DNA of 64,000 bases from NCBI RefSeq assembly GCF_000379465.1, contig NZ_KB905458.1, positions 106,844-170,843 of the forward strand, read 5' to 3'. Positions 24,195 through 32,569 of this stretch are shown in pieces. The position numbers and the translations under genes are program-made. The number at the start of each line of letters is the position of its first letter. Within the stretch, counting starts at the first letter, position 1. This DNA comes from Sciscionella marina DSM 45152 (GTDB lineage: Bacteria; Actinomycetota; Actinomycetes; Mycobacteriales; Pseudonocardiaceae). The notes beneath the pieces were generated by a model. The model saw nothing but the letters and a program-made list of their open reading frames with translations. It searched no databases and was not told the DNA's origin.

Positions 24195-25196
24195 TTACCG
24201 ACCCCACCGCAGCGCGGGAGTGTGCACCGGCGCGTCCCAGTAGCGTGCGCGCTCGCCGTCCATGCGCAGCACGGTGAGGCTGATCCCCTGCATGTCCAGG
24301 CTCGTGATGTACGGGCCCGTCAGCCGCCTGCTCACCCGGATGTCCCGCTCGGCGAGCAGGCGTTCCGCGATGCCGTGCGCGGTGTAGAGCTCCAGCTGCG
24401 GGGTCGCGCCGAGCGAATTGGTGAACAGCAGCACCTCTTCCCCGGGGGCGAACGGCAGATCGGCGAGGATCGGATCGAGCAGCGAGCGCACGATGTGCTC
24501 GGCGTCCACGAACGGGACCCGCTCGCGCCCGGGCTCGCCGTGGATGCCGACACCGAGCTCCAGCTCATCCTCGGCGAGCGTGAAACTCGGCTGCCCGACA
24601 TGCGGAACGGTCGGCGCGGAGAGCGCGACGCCCATCGAACGCACCGTGGCGACGATCCCTTCGGCGAGCGCCGCGCAGCCGTCCAGATCGGTCCCCTCCG
24701 CCGCCGCGGTACCGACGATCTTCTCCAGCAGTACCGTGCCGCCGACGCCCCTGCGGCCCGCGGTGTGCGTGGAATCGGTGACCGCCACATCGTCATCGAT
24801 CACCACGGTGCGTACCCGGTGCCCCTCGGCCTCCGCGAGTTCCGCCGCCGTCTCGAAATTCAGCACATCCCCGGTGTAGTTCTTCACGATCAGCAGCACC
24901 CCCGCACCGCTGTCGCTCGCTTCGATCGCCGCGGTCATCTGGTCCGGGGTCGGCGAGGTGAACACCGGACCCGGGCAGGCCGCGGCGAGCATGCCGTCCC
25001 CGACGAAGCCCGCGTGCAGCGGTTCATGTCCCGAACCACCACCGGAGATCACCGCGACCTCGCCGAGCCGCGGTCCGCCCGCGCGCAGGACGACGGCCGG
25101 ATCCCGCCGCACGGTGAGCAGCTCCGGATACGCGGCGGACATGCCGAGCAAGGCGTCACCGACTACCTGCTCCGGGTCACCCATGACCTTTTTCAT
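24195..25196 (-). CDS. dhaK: Dihydroxyacetone kinase substrate-binding subunit
   Basis: This 333-residue subunit binds dihydroxyacetone covalently. GGGSGHEPLHAGFVGDGML carries the first conserved His near residue 52, and LGVGIHGEPGRER near residue 215 carries the His that forms the hemiaminal. NYTGDVLNFETA is also a DhaK block. I start at the ATG for MKKVMGDPEQV. It heads the dhaK-dhaL-(mini-ORF)-dhaM operon, converting DHA to DHAP at the expense of phosphoenolpyruvate. No glycerol dehydrogenase is adjacent. Confidence 0.93.
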   Translation of the reverse strand: MKKVMGDPEQVVGDALLGMSAAYPELLTVRRDPAVVLRAGGPRLGEVAVISGGGSGHEPLHAGFVGDGMLAAACPGPVFTSPTPDQMTAAIEASDSGAGVLLIVKNYTGDVLNFETAAELAEAEGHRVRTVVIDDDVAVTDSTHTAGRRGVGGTVLLEKIVGTAAAEGTDLDGCAALAEGIVATVRSMGVALSAPTVPHVGQPSFTLAEDELELGVGIHGEPGRERVPFVDAEHIVRSLLDPILADLPFAPGEEVLLFTNSLGATPQLELYTAHGIAERLLAERDIRVSRRLTGPYITSLDMQGISLTVLRMDGERARYWDAPVHTPALRWGR

Positions 25197-25215
25197 CGGC
25201 GTGCTCCAATCGCGT

Positions 25216-26175
25216 TCACGGTCTGGGCAGCTTGCCCACCACGAGTTTGGCGACCTGTGCGGCTTTTGGACAGATATCCCCGCCCGCACGCAGTTCATCG
25301 GTGAGGCTCACGGTGACCAGCTCACTCTGCCCGTCCGCGAGCGGTTTGTGCGCCCAGGTGAGCTCGCAACCGGCCGCACCGGGCGGTGCCTGTTTCTTGG
25401 CGGCGATCCCGTTGCCCAGGTCGACCTTGTCCTTATCGCCTATGACGGTGATGGCCTCGCCGATCTGGAAGGCCAGCTCGAGCCCGAAGGAGCCGCCCCG
25501 CCACTTACAGTCGAACAGCCCGGTCCCCTTCCCGGCCGGGGTCTCGCCGAGCACCGCCTTCAGGGTCCCGCCGTCCACGGTCGCGCAGGCGCGCGCCGCG
25601 GTGACCGAACCTCTTCCGGTGCGCTGCGGCGGGTTCTGGCGCAGCGTCCGGATCAGCTCGGTGGCCAGGGTGCGCGCCGCCGGGCAGTTCACGGTCTGCC
25701 CGTCCACATAACGCAGCCAGATACCCCGCTTGGCGTGGGAGTCGGTGAGGATCTTCTCGCTGCACTCACCCGAGTCCGATTCGCTCGAGGGCAGGCCTTC
25801 CACGTGTGAGCTGAGCTTGGTGTCCTCCGGATCGATCTCGGTGCCCAGCTGCACCTCGGCGTAGTGCCCGATCTGCTTGCCGTCGCCGAGATCCTGATCG
25901 CAGTCCCCCGGATCGACCGGAATCGAGGGCTTGCCGTGCGCGCCGCCGAAGCGGTCCAGCGGCAGATTGCCGAGCAGCGCGCACGGATCGACGAGGCGCA
26001 GCCGATCGGCGGCCAGCCGCGGATCGATCGCGGCGTCCGGCTCGGTCGCGCCGGGAATCGTGGTGCGCGGGAAGGTCTGCTTGGCCGTGTCCGCTCCGCC
26101 GCACGCGGTGAGCAGCAGCACGGCGGCACAGCCGAGGGTGGCGAACCCGAACGGCCGGAGTACTCGACGAGGCAC
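25216..26175 (-). CDS. DUF3558 lipoprotein, copy 1
   Basis: This 319-residue protein has a lipoprotein signal peptide with lipobox LLTACGG (Cys about residue 25). Three FPRTTIPGA- and VDPCALLGNL-like motifs plus paired cysteines identify DUF3558, a family expanded in Pseudonocardiaceae. It consists of two related DUF3558-like halves. Function is unknown; outer-surface ligand binding is a guess. It shares roughly the same domain plan as the next gene upstream, so the two arose by tandem duplication. It is followed by dhaK after 19 nt, probably in a separate transcript. Confidence 0.8.
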   Translation of the reverse strand: MPRRVLRPFGFATLGCAAVLLLTACGGADTAKQTFPRTTIPGATEPDAAIDPRLAADRLRLVDPCALLGNLPLDRFGGAHGKPSIPVDPGDCDQDLGDGKQIGHYAEVQLGTEIDPEDTKLSSHVEGLPSSESDSGECSEKILTDSHAKRGIWLRYVDGQTVNCPAARTLATELIRTLRQNPPQRTGRGSVTAARACATVDGGTLKAVLGETPAGKGTGLFDCKWRGGSFGLELAFQIGEAITVIGDKDKVDLGNGIAAKKQAPPGAAGCELTWAHKPLADGQSELVTVSLTDELRAGGDICPKAAQVAKLVVGKLPRP

Positions 26176-26422
26176 GTCGACACACTAATGGACGCCAGTG
26201 GTGTGCGCTGGCCAGAGTGCGTCTGGGAACCCTCGTCCGTCGCGAGCGGGAGTCGGATCGGCGGTGCCCTGCGGGGCGCCCGCACCCGAGATCAGCAAGG
26301 CGGAGCGTTGAGCCATAGCGGGGCTATGGTGCTCGGCGACAACGCAGCGGATCGCCGATTGGCATGCGAAGGTACTTCGCCGAGGTCGCGGCGCAGCAGG
26401 ACATGGGTTCCCCGGCGTGCTC
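26176..26422. other. Structured non-coding spacer between lipoprotein paralogues
   Basis: The 247-nt spacer has nested inverted repeats: GCGTTG/CAACGC (26305-26310, 26340-26345) around CCATAGC/GCTATGG with a GGG loop (26313-26329), GGCGA/TCGCC (26335-26339, 26352-26356), and a perfect GCGAAG/CTTCGC hairpin (26366-26380). No convincing gene is present. The density of stems suggests a structured RNA or a small dispersed repeat. Confidence 0.45.
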
Positions 26423-27406
26423 TCAACGCTGCGGCAGTTTGGGCAGCACGACCTTGGCCGCGCCGATCGCCTTCCCACAGACGTCCGCGTGCGAGTTCTT
26501 CTTGTCCTCGACCGAGACCTTCACCATCTCGTCCTTGCGGCCGAGTCCCGGTTCGCTTTCGCCGGTGTCCGGCTTGTGCAACCACTCGATCGCGCAGCCC
26601 TGCACGCCGGACATCCCGGACTGACCCGCCTTGACCCCGTTGCCCAGGTCCACATCCTTGTCCTTGGGCACGAAGGTCGAGTCGCCGATTTCGAGTGAGA
26701 CGGTGAGATCGAAGGCGGCATTGGTCCACTTGCACTGGGTGAGCCCGATGTGCGAAGCGTCCGGCGAACTGCCGACGATCCCGCGCACCGTTCCGCCGTC
26801 GACGAGATCGCAGGGATCGACGAGGGCGAGCGAGTTGGTGTCGGTGCGCGGCGGCGGATCCGTGCGCAGCACCTCGATCACCGTCTTGGACAGTGCTCGC
26901 GCCGCGGCGCACCTGCTCTGCTCGGGTTCCGGGTCATCGCTGTAGGAGAGCTGGAACCCCTTCTGATTGCGGCTGTCGGTCAGCACGGTCTCATTGCAGT
27001 CGGAGAGTGACTGCTCGTGGGCGGGCAGCCCGGAGATCTTGTCGGTGAGCTTGGTGAAGCTGGGACTGACCGAGGTCCCGAGGTCGATCGAGACCGATTT
27101 CCCGCCCGCCGCCTTGCTCTTCAGCGGCTGGCTGCACTCGGCGAAGTCGGTACCCATCTGCGGTTTCCCGTCGGTCTCGCCGTAGCGGTCCAGGCCGAGC
27201 CTGGTGAGCAGCGCGCAGGGATCGACTTTCCGCATCCGGTCCCCGGCCAGCTTCGGATCGGTCGCCGCGTCGGGACTGCTCGCCTCGGGCACGGTCGTGC
27301 GCGCGAAGGTCTTCTTGCTCAGATCCGGCCCGCAGGCGCTGAGCAGCAACAGCACGGCGAGGGCGAGGACGGCCGATACACGACGGGCTGATACACGACA
27401 GGACAC
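26423..27406 (-). CDS. DUF3558 lipoprotein, copy 2
   Basis: This 327-residue lipoprotein has signal MSCRVSARRVSAVLALAVLL and lipobox LLSACGP. As in copy 1, KTFARTTVPEASSPDAATDP and VDPCALLTRLGLDRYGE open the first DUF3558 unit, and VDPCDLVDGGTVRGIVG opens the second, with conserved cysteine pairs. The sister gene lies 247 nt downstream on the same strand. Divergence is high, so the duplication is old. No enzymatic motif is visible. Its location is the outer face of the cytoplasmic membrane by its lipobox. Confidence 0.8.
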   Translation of the reverse strand: MSCRVSARRVSAVLALAVLLLLSACGPDLSKKTFARTTVPEASSPDAATDPKLAGDRMRKVDPCALLTRLGLDRYGETDGKPQMGTDFAECSQPLKSKAAGGKSVSIDLGTSVSPSFTKLTDKISGLPAHEQSLSDCNETVLTDSRNQKGFQLSYSDDPEPEQSRCAAARALSKTVIEVLRTDPPPRTDTNSLALVDPCDLVDGGTVRGIVGSSPDASHIGLTQCKWTNAAFDLTVSLEIGDSTFVPKDKDVDLGNGVKAGQSGMSGVQGCAIEWLHKPDTGESEPGLGRKDEMVKVSVEDKKNSHADVCGKAIGAAKVVLPKLPQR

Positions 27407-27567
27407 GGCAGCACCCTAACCGAGACCGCGGCCGCCCTGTCCGAACAGCACGAAAAGCCCCAGTGACCAGGTTCACGCGCGGCTTCGGAAACGATCAAGA
27501 TGGCTCGCGCGTTGATACCTGTGTCAGTGCCGACACCGATCACCACACACCGATGGAAGGAATACCG

Positions 27568-27732
27568 ATGTTCGTGAGCCGTATCGCTCCACGTATGGAC
27601 CGTGTCGTCGGCGACAACCACCCCACCGTGCGCGGTTCGCGTTCCCGCGCCCGGACCCGGCTGAGCAGCATCGCCCGCCGTGTCGACGACTGGACCCTCG
27701 AGACCCTGAACCCGCCGCGCCACCTGCGCTGA
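27568..27732 (+). CDS. Small basic protein, unknown function
   Basis: This 54-residue protein starts at ATG 27568, 6 nt after GGAAGGA. It is rich in Arg and ends in DDWTLETLNPPRHLR. No hydrophobic segment or known motif is present. It is alone between the lipoprotein promoter region and a strong bidirectional terminator. The good RBS and the terminator directly after its stop support expression. Function is unknown; nucleic-acid binding is only suggested by charge. Confidence 0.5.
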   Translation: MFVSRIAPRMDRVVGDNHPTVRGSRSRARTRLSSIARRVDDWTLETLNPPRHLR

Positions 27733-27740
27733 GGCGGGCC

Positions 27741-27785
27741 CGCGTTGCCCGGGCGCGCATTGTTCGAGACGCCCCGGGCAACGCG
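27741..27785. terminator. Bidirectional terminator hairpin
   Basis: CGCGTTGCCCGGG (27741-27753) and CCCGGGCAACGCG (27773-27785) form a perfect 13-bp stem with a 19-nt loop. It is placed between two converging genes (stops at 27732 and 27791), so it can serve both. Confidence 0.75.
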
Positions 27786-27790
27786 ATCGG

Positions 27791-28075
27791 CTACCGCCGC
27801 TCGCCCGGAGTGAGCATGTCCTCCGGGCGCACCTGCGCTTCGATGACCACCGGCCGCAGCCAGGCCCAGATCCCGAACAGCGCAGCGACCACGATCATCA
27901 CGATGCCGACCCAGAGGTTGATGTTGATCCCTCCGGTCTTCGCCGCCGCGGCATCCGTGAAGTCCACCAGGCCCATGATCAACAGCACGATGCCGAACAC
28001 GCCGAACAGTGTGGCGATGATGTAGCGCAAATCGAACAGGCCCGCGGTACGCCGCGTCTTGGCTTCTTCGGTCAT
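27791..28075 (-). CDS. Small two-helix membrane protein linked to the symporter
   Basis: This 94-residue protein has two transmembrane helices, about residues 18-38 (YIIATLFGVFGIVLLIMGLV) and 51-70 (INLWVGIVMIVVAALFGIWA), with short charged termini. No family name is recognised. Its ATG overlaps the stop of a 28-codon mini-ORF that follows the sodium:solute symporter gene, so it is translated together with it. By analogy with DUF3311-type partners of SSS transporters, it may be an accessory subunit (inference). Confidence 0.7.
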   Translation of the reverse strand: MTEEAKTRRTAGLFDLRYIIATLFGVFGIVLLIMGLVDFTDAAAAKTGGININLWVGIVMIVVAALFGIWAWLRPVVIEAQVRPEDMLTPGERR

Positions 28076-28158
28076 GAGAGACGCTCCTTTCCGAGCATCG
28101 AAGCGAGCGCCAGCGAGCGAGGAGCACAGGACAGGTCGTATCGGGGCAACACGGTCAT
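28072..28158 (-). CDS. 28-codon coupling mini-ORF between symporter and membrane partner
   Basis: An ATG-started frame of 28 residues begins 9 nt after the symporter stop with GGTGGAG before it, and its stop overlaps the next ATG. It contains APRSLALASMLGKERLS. It is gap-free colinear with the dhaL-dhaM mini-ORF at 23493-23579: in the last 18 codons most changes are synonymous, and the central 27 nt are identical. GCTCCT in its Ala-Pro codons can pair with AGGAGC, masking the downstream ribosome binding site until ribosomes pass through. Confidence 0.6.
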   Translation of the reverse strand: MTVLPRYDLSCAPRSLALASMLGKERLS

Positions 28159-28167
28159 TTCTCCACC

Positions 28168-29880
28168 TCACCAGAAGATGATGTTCAGCGCGACGGCGAG
28201 CACCAGCGCGCCCATGCCGACCACGACCGGTTTGCGGTACCAGCCCCGATCGTCGCTCGCCTCGGAACGCCGCAGCGCCTTGCGATCGGTCAGCGACCAG
28301 ACCAGGCCCGTCAGCTCCGAATCCGGGCGCGGTTTCGTCACGGCGGTCACGGCGACGGCGACGGCGATGTCGATGACGAACGCGGCGATCGCGGAGATGA
28401 ACGACAGCCCCTGCCCGCTGACCGGAAGTACCTCGACCTTGCCGAGGATGTTGACGATCACCGCGGACAACGTGCCCGCGATCAGGCTCCAACCGGCCGC
28501 GGCCGCGGTCATCCGCTTCCAGAACAACCCGATGATGAAGGTCGCGAACAGTGGCGCGTTGAAGAAGCTGAACAGGTCCTGCAGATACGTCATGATGTTG
28601 TTGAAGCCCATGGCGATCGCGGCACCGCCGACCGCGAGCACACAGCCGACGATCGTGACGATCCGGCCGATCCGCAGGTAGTAGCCGTCCGGGCGATCCT
28701 TGCGCACGTACGACTGCCAGATGTCGTAGGTGAACACCGTGTTGAAGCTGGACACGTTGGCCGCCATACCCGCCATGAACGAAGCGATCAGCCCGGCGAT
28801 GGCAACCCCGAGCATGCCGTTCGGCAACACATCCTTGATCAGTAACTGGATCGCGTCATTGGGCTCGTACCCGTTGGAGCATTTCGCCGCCCCCGCGACG
28901 AGCTCCGCCTTGCACTTGGCGAACGGCCCGGAAAGCACCGCTGCGATCATCCCGGGAATGAAGATCACCAGCACGATCAGCGTCTTCGGGTAGGCCGCGA
29001 TCAGCGGAGTACGCCGCGCCGCCGAGACCGACTTCGCCGAGAGCGCGCGCTGGATCTCGGCGAAGTTCGTCGTCCAGTACCCGAACGAGAGCACGAAACC
29101 GAGACCGAACACGATGCCGAGCACCGAGAGCGTGCTGTTGCCGATCGAGGTCAGGTTGCTGCCCGGCCAGGAAGAAAGCTGCGCGGCGGCGTCATTCGCC
29201 GTCGAGGAGCCCTGGATCTTGTCCACCAGGCCGGACCAGCCGCCCACCCGGTGCAGACCGACGATCGTCAGCGGCACCAGCATCGCCACGATCACGAAGA
29301 ACTGCAGCACCTCCGTGTAGATCGCCGCGGAAAGACCGCCGAGCGTGGTGTACGCCAGCACGATCACCGCCGCGACCGCGACCGAGAGCCACAGATTCCA
29401 CCCCAGCAGCGCCTCGACCACCGTCGCCAGCAGGAACAGGTTGATGCCCGCCTGCGCCACCTGAGCGAGCGCGAAACTGATGCTGTTCACCAGATGCGCG
29501 AACTTGCCGAACCGGCGCAGCAGGAACTGCGGCAGACTTCGCACCTTCGCGCCGTAGTAGAACGGCATCATCACCAGACCGACGAACACCATCGCCGGCA
29601 CCGCGCCGATCCAGTAGAAGTGCACCGTGGGCACGCCGTACTGTGCGCCGTTCGCCGTCATACCGACGAGCTCGACCGCCCCCAGGTTCGCCGACATGAA
29701 CGCCAGCCCGGTGACCCATGCGGGCATGGACCTTCCGGAGAGGAAGAAATCCAGGCTGTTGTTCACCGACCGCTGCGCGAGGAACCCGATCCCCAGCACC
29801 AAAACGAAATAAACAGCGACCAACACATAGTCAATCGCACTCGCATCGAGCCGGAGGTTCGCATCCGCGAGTACGTGCAC
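28168..29880 (-). CDS. Sodium:solute symporter (SSS/SLC5 family)
   Basis: This 570-residue transporter has about 13-14 hydrophobic segments. The N-terminal YFVLVLGIGFLAQRSVN, SLDFFLSGRSMPAWVTGLAF and TLGGLSAAIYTEVLQFFVIV are SSS landmarks, and GLIASFMAGMAANVSSFNTV is the conserved region of TM8 that helps form the Na2 site. Substrates of the family include sugars, amino acids, carboxylates and inositol; the closest look is to SGLT-like sugar transporters. Start GTG 29880 follows GGAGG. The mini-ORF and two-helix gene lie downstream. Confidence 0.85.
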   Translation of the reverse strand: MHVLADANLRLDASAIDYVLVAVYFVLVLGIGFLAQRSVNNSLDFFLSGRSMPAWVTGLAFMSANLGAVELVGMTANGAQYGVPTVHFYWIGAVPAMVFVGLVMMPFYYGAKVRSLPQFLLRRFGKFAHLVNSISFALAQVAQAGINLFLLATVVEALLGWNLWLSVAVAAVIVLAYTTLGGLSAAIYTEVLQFFVIVAMLVPLTIVGLHRVGGWSGLVDKIQGSSTANDAAAQLSSWPGSNLTSIGNSTLSVLGIVFGLGFVLSFGYWTTNFAEIQRALSAKSVSAARRTPLIAAYPKTLIVLVIFIPGMIAAVLSGPFAKCKAELVAGAAKCSNGYEPNDAIQLLIKDVLPNGMLGVAIAGLIASFMAGMAANVSSFNTVFTYDIWQSYVRKDRPDGYYLRIGRIVTIVGCVLAVGGAAIAMGFNNIMTYLQDLFSFFNAPLFATFIIGLFWKRMTAAAAGWSLIAGTLSAVIVNILGKVEVLPVSGQGLSFISAIAAFVIDIAVAVAVTAVTKPRPDSELTGLVWSLTDRKALRRSEASDDRGWYRKPVVVGMGALVLAVALNIIFW

Positions 29881-30215
29881 CGGCCACCTCCTCGTTGAGC
29901 CAACAAGAACCAACAACAGTCCACACCAGTGGGTCCGGGAGGAACCCTACTCCCTGTAACAACCCACCGGAACGGCCCCAAAGAAAACGATTTGGAATCG
30001 AGTGCCCCGATCGGTCGATCGATCCAGCGCCCGGGCTGTCCACGCGTGATCAGGGCAGCACAGCGCGGAACATCGACCGAACATCCGAATGTCAACATTG
30101 CGTCATTCGGACGTAGCGGCCTGATCACGCTTCGAAACAGGGGCGTTCGGCATCACCCTCGGCCGGGAGCGATGGATCAGGGGACGACGCCCCCGGGAAG
30201 GGGCTCAGAACAGGC
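29881..30215. other. Intergenic gap upstream of the symporter
   Basis: No gene is supported in these 335 nt. They hold the presumed symporter promoter (minus strand), with TTGTTGG twice 10 bp apart near 29905-29925, and an 8-bp inverted repeat described separately. The nucS stop region carries CTGTTCTGAGC twice in tandem (minus strand). Confidence 0.5.
30084..30111. promoter_or_regulatory. Inverted repeat TCCGAATG-n12-CATTCGGA
   Basis: A perfect 8-bp inverted repeat with a 12-bp spacer lies in the gap between nucS and the symporter, about 200 bp upstream of the symporter start. The geometry suits a dimeric regulator; none is encoded nearby. Confidence 0.4.
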
Positions 30216-30884
30216 TCAGAACAGGCGGAACTCGTCCGGTTCGATCCCGCGCAGCGCGTCGTAGTCGAGGGTCAGGCAGCGGATACCCCGATCCTCGGCG
30301 AGCGTGCGCGCCTGCGGTTTGATCTGCTGTGCGGCGAACACGCCTTGCACCGGCGCGAGGAGTGGATCACGGTTGAGCAGTTCGAGGTACCGGGTCAACT
30401 GCTCGACGCCGTCGATCTCGCCGCGGCGTTTGATTTCTACGGCGACCGTCGACCCGCCCTCGTCACGCGCGAGAATGTCGACCGGCCCGATCGCGGTGGG
30501 GTATTCCCGGCGCACGAGGCTGTATCCGGTGCCGAGGGTGCCGATGTGCTCGGCGAGCAGCTCCTGCAGGTGCGCCTCGACGCCGTCCTTGACGAGTCCC
30601 GGTTCGGCGCCCATCTCGTGCTCGGAATCGTGCAGCATTTCCTCGATGGCGATGACGAGCTTCTCACCCGTCTTGTTCTGCACCGTCCAGGTGCCCGGCT
30701 CCTCGGTGACCCAGCACGGCGGGCTCATCCAGTTGAGCGGCTTGTAGGCACGGTCGTCGGAATGCACCGAAACCGAACCGTCGGCTTTGACGAGCAACAG
30801 ACGCATGGCCATCGGCAGGTGCGCGGTCACCCGCCCCGCGTAGTCGACCTGGCAGCGAGCGATCACGAGACGCACGCGGGCCAT
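30216..30884 (-). CDS. nucS: Mismatch-specific endonuclease NucS/EndoMS
   Basis: This 222-residue enzyme cuts both strands at mismatches and provides mismatch repair in actinobacteria that lack MutS/MutL. It has the N-terminal DNA-binding domain ([36 protein letters not shown]) and a RecB-like nuclease domain with [10 protein letters not shown] and [20 protein letters not shown], containing the catalytic D-ExK. I start at the ATG for MARVRL as in close homologues. It diverges from a Nudix gene, with only 10 nt between start codons. Confidence 0.93.
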   Translation of the reverse strand: MARVRLVIARCQVDYAGRVTAHLPMAMRLLLVKADGSVSVHSDDRAYKPLNWMSPPCWVTEEPGTWTVQNKTGEKLVIAIEEMLHDSEHEMGAEPGLVKDGVEAHLQELLAEHIGTLGTGYSLVRREYPTAIGPVDILARDEGGSTVAVEIKRRGEIDGVEQLTRYLELLNRDPLLAPVQGVFAAQQIKPQARTLAEDRGIRCLTLDYDALRGIEPDEFRLF

Positions 30885-30894
30885 GATAGGTGCC

Positions 30895-31446
30895 ATGAAA
30901 CAGCTCGGTTCCACCCAGGTGTACGCGAACTCCTGGATGACCGTCCGCGAGGACCGCATCGAACGCCCGGACGGCTCCAACGGCATCTACGGGGTCGTGG
31001 ACAAACCGCACTACGCCCTGGTCATCCCCTACGAAGACGAATACTTCCACCTCGTGGAGCAGTTCCGCTACCCACTCTCCGCACGCCGCTGGGAGTTCCC
31101 GCAGGGCACCGCGCCGGAACGGGCCGAGGTGCCCGCGGCGACCCTGGCCGAACGGGAGCTCGCCGAGGAAACCGGACTGCGCGCCGGGCGGATGACCGAA
31201 CTCGGCGCCCTCGATGTGGCGCCCGGGCTGTCTTCCCAACAAGGCACCGTGTTCCTGGCAACCGAGCTGATCAGAGGAGAGCCTTCCCGGGAGCTCGAGG
31301 AGCAGGACATGAACTCGGCGTGGTTCTCCCGCGCCGAACTGGAGGCGATGATCCGATCCGGCACGATCGCGGATGCGCAAACGCTTGCGGCCTATCTCCG
31401 GCTGGTGCTGCACGAGCGTTCCACGAACGCGGGCCGGGAACACTGA
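30895..31446 (+). CDS. Nudix hydrolase (ADP-ribose pyrophosphatase-like)
   Basis: This 183-residue protein has a Nudix box, here with spacing slightly longer than the canonical GX5EX7REUXEEXGU: the helix reads [17 protein letters not shown], with the REL and EE residues that bind Mg. [21 protein letters not shown] just before it is typical of ADP-ribose/nucleoside diphosphate-sugar pyrophosphatases. It diverges tightly from nucS, so the two promoters overlap. Its stop codon lies within the first unit of a 19-bp repeat array. Substrate is uncertain. Confidence 0.87.
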   Translation: MKQLGSTQVYANSWMTVREDRIERPDGSNGIYGVVDKPHYALVIPYEDEYFHLVEQFRYPLSARRWEFPQGTAPERAEVPAATLAERELAEETGLRAGRMTELGALDVAPGLSSQQGTVFLATELIRGEPSRELEEQDMNSAWFSRAELEAMIRSGTIADAQTLAAYLRLVLHERSTNAGREH

Positions 31447-31761
31447 TCGCTTCGCGGAACAGGCGCCACGACCGAGAACACTGCTCTTGGCCGAGAACAG
31501 GCGCCACGGTCCGGAACAGCCAGCACAACCGAGAGCGGTATTCACAGGGGGAACGGCGCGCGCTCATACCCGAGACCCGTGTTCGCAACAGAGAGCGGTG
31601 TACCTCGGCGGGATACGGCGCGCGCTCTCGTCCGAGAACAGCGTTCACAATCGAGAACGGTGATCACTGCAGCGAGTGGACGGCGAGCGGAGAGCGCTGA
31701 TCACCACGAAGAATCCTGTTCACCGGCGAGAACAGTGTTCACGCACGTGAGCACTGTTCCG
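31438..31761. repeat. Array of about 17 degenerate palindromic 19-bp units
   Basis: Cores like GAACAGTGTTCAC start at 31438, 31457, 31476, 31495, 31514, 31533, 31551, 31574, 31593, 31612, 31636, 31655, 31674, 31692, 31711, 31730 and 31749. The spacing is 19 bp in most cases, with 18 and 23-24 bp exceptions. The best unit is GAACAGTGTTCAC at 31730; spacers resemble ACCGA/GCGA. A higher-order repeat of about 60 bp is seen (31532-31590 against 31592-31651). The array fills the gap between the converging Nudix and enoyl-CoA hydratase genes, touching both stop codons. It is not coding, since a 19-bp period breaks frame. Confidence 0.8.
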
Positions 31762-31762
31762 C

Positions 31763-32536
31763 TCAGCTCGGCCAGACCGGCGGGCGCTTCTCCAGGAAAG
31801 CGGACATCCCCTCGCGCGCACCCTCCAGTTGTGATGCGGCGGCCATGACCTCGATGGCGTGCGAGTAGGCCTCCGATTCGGGCCGGTCGAGCTGGGCGTA
31901 GAGGGCCTGTTTGCCGAGCGCTTTCGAGGACCGATCCCCCCGGGTGGCGCGAGCGAGCAGATGCTCGACAGATTTGTCCAGCTCCTCGTCGGGCACCGCG
32001 GTGTTGATCAGTCCCCATTCCGCGGCGGTCACCGGATCGACGATGTCCCCGGTGAGCGCCATCTCCATCAGCCGCTTGCGGCCGATGCTGCGCGCGACGG
32101 GAACCGCGGGAGTATGGCAGAACCACCCGCCTTTCCCACCGGGCAGCGCGAACCCGGCAGAGGCAGCGGCGATCGCGAGATCGCAGCTGGCGACGAGCTG
32201 ACACCCCGCGGCCGTGGCCAGTCCGTGCACGCGGGCGATCACGACCTGGGGCACCGATTGGATGGTGGTCATCAGCTCGGTGCACACATTCAGCAGTTCG
32301 CGCACCCCGAGCAGGTCCCGCTGCGCGACATCGGCAAAGTCGTGCCCCGCGGAGAACACGGGTCCGTTGCCCGCGAGGATGATCCCGCTCGTATCACTCT
32401 CCCCTGCCGCGACGAACGCGCCGAGCAGTTCGGCGAGGTGTTCCTCGGAAAGTGCGTTGCGGCGCTTCGGTTCGTTCATCGTGATGCGCACGGTCTCGTC
32501 GTCGGACTCGACCAGAATGTGTTCGTACTCGGCCAT
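31763..32536 (-). CDS. Enoyl-CoA hydratase/isomerase family protein
   Basis: This 257-residue crotonase-fold protein has NEPKRRNALSEEHLAELLGA, the oxyanion-hole segment FSAGHDFADV and ARVHGLATAAGCQLVASCDLAIA. It resembles ECHDC3-type hydratases; the catalytic Glu positions of mitochondrial crotonase are not clearly present (CQLVAS where Glu is often found), so the reaction may differ. The ATG at 32536 lies 33 nt downstream of the SEC-C gene. Its stop abuts the 19-bp repeat array. Confidence 0.85.
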   Translation of the reverse strand: MAEYEHILVESDDETVRITMNEPKRRNALSEEHLAELLGAFVAAGESDTSGIILAGNGPVFSAGHDFADVAQRDLLGVRELLNVCTELMTTIQSVPQVVIARVHGLATAAGCQLVASCDLAIAAASAGFALPGGKGGWFCHTPAVPVARSIGRKRLMEMALTGDIVDPVTAAEWGLINTAVPDEELDKSVEHLLARATRGDRSSKALGKQALYAQLDRPESEAYSHAIEVMAAASQLEGAREGMSAFLEKRPPVWPS

Positions 32537-32569
32537 ATTCGCAGACGGTACCGGCTCGGTGCGGCGTTG

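Noticed and set aside
29881..30215. A protein of about 120 residues on the minus strand in the symporter-nucS gap
   Set aside because: It overlaps the symporter N-terminus in another frame, has no ribosome binding site or motif and shows poor codon bias.
31438..31761. The 19-bp array as a CRISPR
   Set aside because: Units are degenerate and only 19 bp apart, spacers are too short and similar, and no cas genes are present.
31438..31761. The array cores as LexA/SOS boxes
   Set aside because: The half sites GAAC/GTTC are 3 bp apart, whereas the actinobacterial SOS box has a 4-bp gap. Flanking TCG/CGA is inconsistent.
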